The position numbers and the translations under genes were made by a program. Source: Verrucomicrobiota bacterium (lineage in GTDB: Bacteria; Verrucomicrobiota; Verrucomicrobiia; Opitutales; Opitutaceae). Taken from it: a stretch of 64,000 nt of DNA. The notes under the pieces are model-generated. The model saw only the letters and a list, made by a program, of their open reading frames with translations, ran no database searches and was not told the DNA's origin. Positions 8,120-15,428 of the stretch are shown piece by piece; the first letter of the stretch is position 1; each line of letters opens with the position of its first letter. The stretch spans positions 124,001 to 188,000 of the forward strand of contig JACRQG010000027.1 in NCBI GenBank assembly GCA_016222805.1. The letters are read 5' to 3'.

Positions 8120-11100
8120 CTACCGGGCGTCCAACGCGGCGCGGATGGCGGTGGCGACCGGTTTCGCCAGCTCCGCGGAACCGCGGGCGTGGAAGTGCAC
8201 GTTGCGCGGGATCTGCAGTTCACCGGGGCGTGGCGCCGCGACGGCCCACAGGTCGTTGACCACCACGCCCGCGGCGAGCATGACAGCGCGCGCCGCCTCG
8301 TTGTAGGGCACCTCTGAGCCGCGCACGTACTTGCCGGCGTCGCTCTCGGGCACGGGCGTCGTCGTGGCGAAGACGAGTCTCGCACCGGTCTGCTTTAATC
8401 GCGCGACGATCGCGCGGAGGTTCTCGGCGTAGCGGTCGGGCGGGACGTTTTGGTGGCCACCGTTGTGGGGGGTGGCGTAGTGGCCGGCGGCGTCCTTGTC
8501 GGAGTCGTCGGCAAAGCGATACGAGAGATCGTGCAGGCCGAAGTTGAAGTGGATGACATCCCACTTTGAGCCGTCGAGCCAGCGCTCGAGACCGTAGGGG
8601 CCGAGGGCGGTGCGGGTGGAGCCGCCGTTGGCGGGGATGCGGTGGACGTTGGCGATGCCGGCGAGTTCGCGGCGCACGTCGAGCGTATAGGCGATGGAGA
8701 CCGAGTCGCCGATGAGCAGGACGCGGGGCAGGCTCGGATCGTCCATGATCGGAACGTACGCCGCCTCGAGTTCCTCGATGACGGCCTCGACCGCGCCTTC
8801 GGCGTGGGCGAGTGCGAGGGTGAGCGTCTTGGTGGCCGCGTCCCAGCGGTTGACGCGGGCGGCGTTCGCCGGGGTGACGGTGACCTTGGGATGGGTCTTG
8901 AAGGTCACGGTCAACTCGGTGTCCCGGTCGGGGTATTCGGTGTTGGCCTGGAGCCAGAGGCGGCGGTTGCGGTTCTCGAACTTGCCGACCACGTACGCAT
9001 GCGGACCGATGCGGCCGCCGAGCTGCTGGAAGTTGCCGCGGCCGGGGAGCGGCACGGCGTAGCGCTCGGTGACGTCGAGGTTTTCGTTGGTGTTGAGCAC
9101 CGTGAGCGTGTCGCCGACCAGGTTCACGAGCGCCTCGCCGTCGTACCACGCGGGATACGCGGCATCGAAACGTGCCCTGACCGCGGTGGGGTCTTGCAGC
9201 TGCGAGAGTGGGAGGAGCTCGATGCCGCCGCCGAGGTCGGTGCGGCACTGGGGCAGCACGGGCATGTAGTGGTAGCGTCCGGTGTTGGGGAAGAACTCCA
9301 TGAGCTCCCCGGGGATGACGCCGTGCGGACGGAAGCCGTAGGTGCCGGCGTAGAGGGCGTGGTATTCGTAGTAGTAGGGATCGGCCTTTGCCGCGGGGCG
9401 GACACCGTCGTGGTACACGGCGAGGCGGATCGGTTCGCGCAGTTGCGCCTTGGTGGGTACCAGCTGATGCTGGAGCACCGCCCGCAGGAAGGGCGCGACG
9501 AAGCGATGGTAGGCGGGGGTGAGTTCGCCCTCGGAGGTCCAATAGGCGGAGGGCGACGCGCCGGCGGGCATGCCCTGCTCGGCGATGCGATGGCCGGCGG
9601 GCACGCGGGCCGTGCCGGTCTGGCCGTCGAGGCTGAAGATCGCGCACCCGCGGGCCAGGCCCATGGCGAAGTTGATCGCCCAGAAGTTGCGCGGCATGTC
9701 GCGCACGACGCCGCCGCGCTGGCCGCGGATGTCGCCGAGCTGGCGGAAGCCGACCTGCTGCCAGTACCAGCCGCCGTCCTCCCACGCGCCATGGTTCGTG
9801 ATCGCGTCCGAGAGGTAGAGTCCGAGGGTCGAGCTCTGGGACACGAACTGCCGGTGCAGGATGTTGTTCTTCTGGGCGAACACGAGATAGCCGGCATACT
9901 CGCGCAGCAGCGGGCCGATGCTGGCGTAGGCGGCTTCCCACTTGTTCTCGTTCGGATAGGTGCCGTCGGCCTCGTAACAGATGCGGCCATACTTGCCGCA
10001 GAGCTTGAGCAGCCGCTCCAGGTAGGTCTGGGCGGCGCCGCCGTGATGCCAGGCGGAGAGCGACTCGCCGCCCATCACGCCCATGACATTGTGGTAGGCC
10101 TGAAACAGCGCCTCGACGTCGGCGAGCGGCGTCCAGCCGGTCATCGGCGACGGATGGTGCGTGCGCACGAACACCTGCTGCCCGGCGCGGTGCAGCGGGG
10201 CGAGGAGCGCGAGGAGGTTGAACTTCTCCCCGAGGTTGATCGCCGTGTGCGGCCGCAGGTCGGGGGGCAGGGTGGTGGTGAACTTGCTGAAATCGCGTAC
10301 CCCGACGGCCTCGAAGGTGAAGAGCGGCTTGTCGGGTGTGATGGCAAACTTGAGCGGGGTGCGGGCGCGGTCGGAGTTGATTTCCATCCGGCGCGGAAGC
10401 GACCAGGCACCGGGGCCGCTGGGCTCGATGGCGCGGACGCGCCAGTGCCAGGTGCCGGCGGCGGGCAGGTCCTGGTCCGCGGGCATGAAGATCGGCCAGT
10501 CGATCTCGGCGCGAACGGGGAAGGTGCGGGCGGAGGCAAAGGTGGCGTCACGGGCGAGCTGCAGTTCGTAGTCGAGGGCGCCGGTGATCTTTTTCCAGCG
10601 GTAGAAGGTGGCGAGGTCGGTGAGCGCCGCACCATCGGCGGGGGAGGAAAGCTCGGGGGCGGGAAACGGGGCGGGGGCGAGTTCGAGCTGCGCGAGGCGG
10701 GCCCCGGCGGAGGCAGAGACGGCGATTACGAAGGCCTGGCGCCGCCCGGACCAGCCCGTGCGGGCGGTGAAGTCGATGGCCTGCGCGCCCGGGCGATCGA
10801 GGGTGAGGAGCGGGATGGGCGGAGCCGTGGTGTCACCGATCGGCCGGGCCGTGATCTGGACGGCGCCGCCGGCGGGCAGGTCCACGGCGGTCGCGGTCAG
10901 CCGATAGGCGCGTTGGAAATCAACGGCGAGGGCGGGCGGCGGGTTCGAGGCCACACTGCCGTCTGCGCGAAAATGGGTGACCTCACCGGCCTGCCAGGGC
11001 TCCCCGCGGAAATGCACGGAGCAGGAACTGGAGATCGGCGAGGAGCGGCCCGCGGTGGTGGCGGCGAAGAAGTCGCGCGTCTGGTGCCAGATGTTCGTTC

Positions 11101-12244
11101 CGCCGGTGGTGGCGATGAAGGACAGCCCGGTGTCGACGGCGCCGCCGGGGGGAATGACGTAGGGGAAGTTGCCCTGCTCCGGGTCGATCAGGCAGGTCGT
11201 GAATCCGGTGGCGCCGATCGCCCACACGGTGGAGCCGAGCAGATCGCGAGTGACGTTGTCGGAGGTGGAGAGGCCGATGCCGCACCCGAGGCCGGAGCCG
11301 ACGCCCACCCAGCAGCGCTCGCGGCGCCAGGAGATGCGGGTGAAGCTGTTGCTGGGTCCGGAGAGCAGCACGCCGGCCGGGGTGGCGGGGTTGTCGTACT
11401 TCAGCAGGGGTTCCTGGCGGAGGAGCGGGCCGAAACGTCCGCGGAGTCCGCCGCCGTGTTCCACGTAGGCGAGGTAGCGCGCCGCCGCGCCCTGATTCTC
11501 AAAGCGGGTGCGATAGTGCACGACCGGCTGGCCGGGCGGGAGGGTGAAGGTTTCGGTCCAGACAATCTTCTCCGCGAAGCCGTCGAAGCGCCGGGTCAAT
11601 TTCAGGGTGGCCGAGCCATCCGGGCCGACGCTGGCGGTGCCGTCGACGAGGCGGGCATCAGGGGTGTGGATGAGGCCGAGGGAGCGGGGATCGATGCTCA
11701 TCAGGCGGCCGCGTCGCTCGGGATCGAGCCAGGCGTCGAGGGCGCAGTCGACGAGCAGCGGGCGAGCGGAAGCCGGGTCGAGCATCGGTCCAGCGAAGGC
11801 CAGGCTCCAGGTGCCTCCGCGAAACGTGAGCGCCACCACGCCGTTGCCGAGGGTGCCGGTGCCGGTCGTAGCGTCGAAGTGGGCGCGGCCCACGTGCGCG
11901 GGGGCGGTCCAGCCCGGGGCTTTTTCGATGCGGAGTTGCAGTTGCCCCTGCGCCGGCAGCGAAACGTAGGCGCGGACCACGGCGGAGCCGTTGTTGAGCC
12001 CGGGCAACAGCGGCACTTCGCGGCCCTCGGCAGTCATCGCGCGGAGGGGCGTGCCTGTTGGCAGGTTGAGCGCACCGGTGAGGCGCACGGCCGGCAGCGT
12101 GATCGCGGTTGCGTGCACGGGGGTGTCGGCGAGGTTGGTGATGACCACCGCGTCGGTGTCCGAAGGGCGGGTGGACGGGCCCGCCTGCGTGGTCAAGGCG
12201 CACACGAGCGCGGCAAGGAAGCAAAGAGAGGAGGTTGCTTGCAT
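8120..12244 (-). CDS. Giant secreted GH98-like glycosidase fused to a C-terminal SGNH/GDSL esterase
   Basis: This is a 1374-residue protein with a signal peptide at residues 1-21. Residues about 30-400 look like a beta-sandwich, about 525-625 a fibronectin-III-like module ('YELQLARDATF', 'GTWHWRVRAIEPSG'), and about 640-1000 a TIM barrel with acidic segments 'MGGESLSAWHH' (Glu727), 'ICYEADGTYPN' (Glu758, Asp760) and 'WEDGGWYW'. The barrel reminds me of GH98, the blood-group endo-beta-galactosidases, but this is uncertain. Residues about 1173-1374 are an SGNH hydrolase: 'LLIGDSVS' with Ser1181, 'NGGST', 'FGLHD' and 'NVHFHARG'; block III has His where Asn is usual. It probably cuts a decorated galactan- or mucin-type chain and removes acyl groups. 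It starts 21 bp after the jelly-roll gene, so it is co-transcribed. Confidence 0.6.
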   Translation of the reverse strand: MQATSSLCFLAALVCALTTQAGPSTRPSDTDAVVITNLADTPVHATAITLPAVRLTGALNLPTGTPLRAMTAEGREVPLLPGLNNGSAVVRAYVSLPAQGQLQLRIEKAPGWTAPAHVGRAHFDATTGTGTLGNGVVALTFRGGTWSLAFAGPMLDPASARPLLVDCALDAWLDPERRGRLMSIDPRSLGLIHTPDARLVDGTASVGPDGSATLKLTRRFDGFAEKIVWTETFTLPPGQPVVHYRTRFENQGAAARYLAYVEHGGGLRGRFGPLLRQEPLLKYDNPATPAGVLLSGPSNSFTRISWRRERCWVGVGSGLGCGIGLSTSDNVTRDLLGSTVWAIGATGFTTCLIDPEQGNFPYVIPPGGAVDTGLSFIATTGGTNIWHQTRDFFAATTAGRSSPISSSCSVHFRGEPWQAGEVTHFRADGSVASNPPPALAVDFQRAYRLTATAVDLPAGGAVQITARPIGDTTAPPIPLLTLDRPGAQAIDFTARTGWSGRRQAFVIAVSASAGARLAQLELAPAPFPAPELSSPADGAALTDLATFYRWKKITGALDYELQLARDATFASARTFPVRAEIDWPIFMPADQDLPAAGTWHWRVRAIEPSGPGAWSLPRRMEINSDRARTPLKFAITPDKPLFTFEAVGVRDFSKFTTTLPPDLRPHTAINLGEKFNLLALLAPLHRAGQQVFVRTHHPSPMTGWTPLADVEALFQAYHNVMGVMGGESLSAWHHGGAAQTYLERLLKLCGKYGRICYEADGTYPNENKWEAAYASIGPLLREYAGYLVFAQKNNILHRQFVSQSSTLGLYLSDAITNHGAWEDGGWYWQQVGFRQLGDIRGQRGGVVRDMPRNFWAINFAMGLARGCAIFSLDGQTGTARVPAGHRIAEQGMPAGASPSAYWTSEGELTPAYHRFVAPFLRAVLQHQLVPTKAQLREPIRLAVYHDGVRPAAKADPYYYEYHALYAGTYGFRPHGVIPGELMEFFPNTGRYHYMPVLPQCRTDLGGGIELLPLSQLQDPTAVRARFDAAYPAWYDGEALVNLVGDTLTVLNTNENLDVTERYAVPLPGRGNFQQLGGRIGPHAYVVGKFENRNRRLWLQANTEYPDRDTELTVTFKTHPKVTVTPANAARVNRWDAATKTLTLALAHAEGAVEAVIEELEAAYVPIMDDPSLPRVLLIGDSVSIAYTLDVRRELAGIANVHRIPANGGSTRTALGPYGLERWLDGSKWDVIHFNFGLHDLSYRFADDSDKDAAGHYATPHNGGHQNVPPDRYAENLRAIVARLKQTGARLVFATTTPVPESDAGKYVRGSEVPYNEAARAVMLAAGVVVNDLWAVAAPRPGELQIPRNVHFHARGSAELAKPVATAIRAALDAR

Positions 12245-12265
12245 GGCCGGACGGAGCCGCCGGGT

Positions 12266-13048
12266 TCACTTCACCTTCCAGATCTTCACGTCGTCCACCC
12301 AGACCGTGTTGGGCACCAGGAAGCTGAACCAGCGCTTCAGCGGGTGGGCGAAGCCGGCGGAGCGGTGGCGGGCGACGGGCAGGCCGTCGAGACTGAGGCG
12401 CATCTCGTCGCCTTCGGTGACGAGGACGAGCTCGTGCCAGGCGGTGTCGGCCTTCCAGGGCACCGTGAGCTGTTTGGCCTTGAGCAGGGCATCGAGGTCG
12501 GCGGGGAGCTTCTCCTTGCGGTCGAGATAGGGCTGCCGCCGCTGGCGGATCTCGAGGTTCATGACGCCGGTCTTGTGGTCGATCAACGTGATGCCGCGTT
12601 CCGAGAGAATGCCGTAGCAGAGGTGCCCGGCATGGACGCCCTTGGTCTCGCGATCGACAAAGCCGAGTTGGAGCGATTCGCCCTTGTTCAGTCCGGGAAA
12701 CCGGAACCGCACGACCACACCGCCATCGGTGAAACCGGCCTCGTGGTGGAGGTGTGCGGCGTGACCGGCCTCTCTCGTGGCGCTGGCGATCTTGAGAATG
12801 CCGCCGTCGAGGTCGGCCTGTTTGATCTGCGGCACGCGGTCGGCGGTGGCGCTGTTCCAGCCATTGCCGACGGCCTTGGCGCCATTGCCGGTCTCCTCGC
12901 GGTCGAAGGAGTCGTGGAAGATCAGCGTACCGTTTTCCCGCAGCCAGCCGGCATCGGTGGGGACGGCGGCGGTACTACGGGCGAGGAGGATGAGAAACAG
13001 CAGGAGCAGCGCGGTGGCTGGGCGTGTCATCGGACGATCCGGCGCCAT
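12266..13048 (-). CDS. Secreted concanavalin-like jelly-roll protein (DUF1080/LamG type)
   Basis: This is a 260-residue exported protein. The start ATG at 13048 shares one base with the stop of the upstream gene (TGATG), which suggests translational coupling; an in-frame ATG at 13030 gives a tidier signal peptide ending near the alanines before 'VPTDAG'. The body has the features of the DUF1080/LamG jelly roll: 'LIFHDSFDREE', 'GGVVVRFRFPG', 'LQLGFVDRE', 'WHELVLVTEGDEMRLSLDG' and a final 'VWVDDVKIWKV' strand. Members of this fold bind carbohydrate or, in DUF1080 enzymes, cleave 3-keto-glycosides. No catalytic residue can be assigned here, so binding or hydrolysis of the locus substrate is inferred. 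Confidence 0.7.
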   Translation of the reverse strand: MAPDRPMTRPATALLLLFLILLARSTAAVPTDAGWLRENGTLIFHDSFDREETGNGAKAVGNGWNSATADRVPQIKQADLDGGILKIASATREAGHAAHLHHEAGFTDGGVVVRFRFPGLNKGESLQLGFVDRETKGVHAGHLCYGILSERGITLIDHKTGVMNLEIRQRRQPYLDRKEKLPADLDALLKAKQLTVPWKADTAWHELVLVTEGDEMRLSLDGLPVARHRSAGFAHPLKRWFSFLVPNTVWVDDVKIWKVK

Positions 13049-13992
13049 CACTTGGCGGCGGCCTTCTTCTTCGCGGGAGCGGCGGGGGTGGGCGGCAGGG
13101 GGACGCGGGGGGTGGGCCTGGGCCCGGCGGGGGCGCCGGTGAGCTGGGGCACGAGCCAGTCGAGGCCGTCGAGATTGTCGCGCAGGCGGAGCTCCACGTC
13201 GTCGTTGGTGTGGCCGATGATGCCGATTGGGCCGCGGTAGCCGGAGGCGGCGATGATCCGGAGCAGGGGCAGATCGAGCTCACCCTGGCCGAGCGGCTGG
13301 ATCTTCAGGCCGCGCTGATCGCCGTCGCGCGTGAGACCGTTGAGGTTCAGGCAGAGGAGGTAGGGTTGCATCGCGGCGAGGGCGGTGGCGAAGCGGTCGA
13401 CGTGGCTGTGGCCGTGATGTTGGTTGTAGACGATGCCGACGTGCCGGGCGTCGTGGTGCCGGCGGAGTGCCTCGCAGACGGCGACGAGATTCTCCGGTTC
13501 GCCGCCCCAGCCGCCGTGGTTGTAGAGCCCCAAGGGGCAGCCGGCTTTGCGCGTGCGCTCAACCACGGGCAGCAACTGCGCGATGGCTTTCCGGATCTGC
13601 TCGTCGCGGGAGAGCTGGCCGGACGGACTGGGCGCGGTGACCCAGATTTGGGGGTGCAGCTGGTGTTTCTCGAAGAGCTTGAAGGCCTCCTCGTGCACGC
13701 TCCAGAAGGCGAAGAACTCGAGGCCCTGCTTCCGGTACTCGAGGATCTCCTGTTCGAATTGGGGCACGTGTTCGGCCCGCCAGTCGTACGCCACCCTGGT
13801 GAGGCCGAGTTGCCGGACCATCGCGGCTCGTTCCGCCGGACCGCGTTTGACCGAATCGAACGGCACGATGCACCAGGCGACGAGGTTCGGCCGGTCGAAG
13901 AGCGGCGCGGGCTCGGCGGAGAGTGGAGTCGCGGGAGCCCCGAGCAGGAGAGCGGTGAGGAAGACGAGAGAAGGGAGGCGCGGAGGAGGCAT
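13048..13992 (-). CDS. Secreted sugar phosphate isomerase/epimerase-like TIM barrel
   Basis: This is a 314-residue protein of the xylose isomerase-like/AP-endonuclease 2 superfamily. The ATG at 13992 is chosen because it begins a clear signal peptide (hydrophobic residues about 9-24, ending near an Ala-Glu junction); the longer upstream frame has no protein character. 'YNHGGWGGEPENLVAVCEAL' and 'GIVYNQHHGHSHVDRFATAL' are typical of the family, with His and Glu residues for metal and sugar binding. A basic alanine/proline tail (AKKKAAAK) ends the protein. It is the first gene of the leftward operon, divergent from the LacI regulator, and overlaps the next gene by one base. Exported relatives accompany Gfo/Idh/MocA and DUF1080 proteins, consistent with isomerisation or lyase action on keto-sugars. 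Confidence 0.8.
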   Translation of the reverse strand: MPPPRLPSLVFLTALLLGAPATPLSAEPAPLFDRPNLVAWCIVPFDSVKRGPAERAAMVRQLGLTRVAYDWRAEHVPQFEQEILEYRKQGLEFFAFWSVHEEAFKLFEKHQLHPQIWVTAPSPSGQLSRDEQIRKAIAQLLPVVERTRKAGCPLGLYNHGGWGGEPENLVAVCEALRRHHDARHVGIVYNQHHGHSHVDRFATALAAMQPYLLCLNLNGLTRDGDQRGLKIQPLGQGELDLPLLRIIAASGYRGPIGIIGHTNDDVELRLRDNLDGLDWLVPQLTGAPAGPRPTPRVPLPPTPAAPAKKKAAAK

Positions 13993-14286
13993 GGGAAAGG
14001 CAGGGGCGGTGAGGCGGGCGGTTCGCTTCGGCCGGGTTGCGCGGGCGAGCAGCGGACCCTCCTGGTGAGTAGACCGGCTGGTGCCGGTATTCGAGCGAGA
14101 ACCGCTGCGACGTCGGATCGCCCATCGGGAGCGAGCGTGCAAGACCGAATCCGGCCTTGGTCTCCGGGGGCGGGACTCCGGACCCCGATCGAAAACGGAA
14201 ATGCGAAACCCCGATTCTTGGTGAACGGTTGGCAGAGTGGGGAAGACAGTAGTTCCGGCAGGCGGCGGGGCCCCAAGTTCGGCAGC

Positions 14287-14302
14287 GGTGAAACCGTTCA
14301 CC
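14287..14302. promoter_or_regulatory. Candidate LacI-family operator, best palindrome
   Basis: GGTGAA-ACCG-TTCACC has six-base perfect inverted arms around a four-base centre. It is the most symmetric of the three copies and lies 67 bp, centre to centre, from the copy directly in front of the LacI-type gene. LacI-family dimers usually bind palindromes of this size. Confidence 0.65.
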
Positions 14303-14353
14303 CGAGCTTGCCACCGACGCGAGTAGCCCGAGGTTGCGTTTGCCGGCGGGATC

Positions 14354-14369
14354 GGTGAAGCCGTTCACT
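14354..14369. promoter_or_regulatory. Candidate LacI-family operator abutting the regulator start
   Basis: GGTGAA-GCCG-TTCACT lies immediately before the GTG at 14370. A repressor bound here would block transcript elongation or initiation of its own gene, so autoregulation is likely. If translation began at the TTG at 14334, the site would be inside the coding region instead. Confidence 0.6.
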
Positions 14370-15428
14370 GTGCCGGACCCCCTTTCCCGCCCCGTCGTCA
14401 CGCTGCGGCAGATTGCCGCGGCGGCCGGAGTCTCCATGGCGGCGGTGTCCTACGCCCTGCGGCGCGACGCGAAGATTCCGGAAGCGACCCGGGAGCGGGT
14501 GCTGGCCGCGGCGGCCGGGCTCGGCTACCGGCCCAATCCGCGGGTGGCGAGCCTGATGGCCCACATCCGGCGCGGCCAGGCGCCGCCGCGGGGCGAGCGC
14601 ATCGCCTTTGTCTGGGTGCACACCTCGCGCGCGCAGTCGCGGCGGGATCCGTTTCTCCGCAGTGTTCATCGGGCCGCCCGCCGGCGGGCCGAGCAGATGG
14701 GTTTTGAGGTGGAGGAGCACTGGACGGCCGATCCCGGCATGACCGACCGCCGTCTTGGCGAGATCCTGCGCAGTCGCGGCATCGTCGGGGTGGTGCTGTC
14801 GCCGGTGATGACGAGCGAGAGTGTGCTCACGCTCGACTGGGACTGGAGCCAGTTCGCCGCGGCGGTGATCGGCAACGTGAGCTGGGTGCCGGAGCTGCAC
14901 CACGCCGGGCATCATCACTACCTGGGCATGCGGATGGTGTTGTTGGAGCTCGGCCGACTGGGCCGCACGCGGCCGGTGGCACTCATCGAAGCCACCAGCA
15001 ACGAACGGTCGAAACACGCCTGGGAGGCGGCCTTTCTCGCCTTCGCCGAGGACCGAACCCGGGCGGCGGATCGCGTGCGGGTGGTCTCGCGGCCCGACGA
15101 CGCGGGCATCGCCGCCTGGGTGGAGGAGCGCCGGCCGGATGCCCTGATCGTGAGTGAAACCTCCCTCTTGGGCGCGCCGGGGCTGGCGTCGTTGCTCCGG
15201 CGCCGGCGGTGTCCGGTGGTCACGCTGTACTGGAGCCGCAAGACCCCGCGCGGCATCGGCGGAGTGGACCAATGTTCGGACCGGGTCGCCGCGCATGCCG
15301 TCGACCTGGTGGTGGCGCAGTTGCACAGCAACGAATTTGGCGTGCCGGACCTGCCGCGTATCATGCTCTTCCCCGGGCGCTGGGTGCCACCGCGGCCGGC
15401 GCGGTTCAATACTCCATCCGCAGGGTGA
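14370..15428 (+). CDS. LacI/GalR-family transcriptional regulator
   Basis: This encodes a DNA-binding sugar-responsive regulator of about 352 residues. The N-terminus has the LacI helix-turn-helix 'TLRQIAAAAGVSMAAVSYALR' followed by the hinge region with 'RVLAAAAGLGYRPNPRVASLMA'. The remainder is a periplasmic-binding-protein-like effector domain. I prefer the GTG at 14370; TTG 14334 and GTG 14355 are in frame. It is divergent from the glycosidase operon, and operator-like palindromes lie in front of it and of the GH43-like gene, so it probably represses the fucosylated-glycan locus. Its last 23 bp overlap the convergent receptor gene. Confidence 0.9.
   Translation: MPDPLSRPVVTLRQIAAAAGVSMAAVSYALRRDAKIPEATRERVLAAAAGLGYRPNPRVASLMAHIRRGQAPPRGERIAFVWVHTSRAQSRRDPFLRSVHRAARRRAEQMGFEVEEHWTADPGMTDRRLGEILRSRGIVGVVLSPVMTSESVLTLDWDWSQFAAAVIGNVSWVPELHHAGHHHYLGMRMVLLELGRLGRTRPVALIEATSNERSKHAWEAAFLAFAEDRTRAADRVRVVSRPDDAGIAAWVEERRPDALIVSETSLLGAPGLASLLRRRRCPVVTLYWSRKTPRGIGGVDQCSDRVAAHAVDLVVAQLHSNEFGVPDLPRIMLFPGRWVPPRPARFNTPSAG

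Larger units (their letters stand above)
13993..14369. promoter_or_regulatory. Divergent promoter region between the glycosidase operon and the LacI gene
   Basis: This 377-bp region separates the leftward operon (start 13992) and the rightward LacI regulator (start 14370). It contains two palindromes of the candidate operator and one isolated half-site (GGTGAACGG at 14220-14228). No gene is supported within it. The arrangement would let one regulator control both its own gene and the operon; no -35/-10 boxes could be assigned with confidence. Confidence 0.55.

Noticed and set aside
5413-8259. Open frame of 948 codons on the plus strand
   Set aside because: It is antisense to the GH29/GH95-like gene and shows no domain or signal; the minus-strand protein is recognisable from end to end.
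8642-13240. Very long open frame of 1532 codons on the plus strand
   Set aside because: It is the antisense of the GH98-like/SGNH gene and its upstream neighbour. Composition is Gly/Val/Glu/Ala-repetitive without domains, as expected from a shadow in GC-rich DNA.
13993-14301. N-terminal extension of the isomerase/epimerase-like gene
   Set aside because: It would place non-protein-like residues before a proper signal peptide and would cover the operator region.
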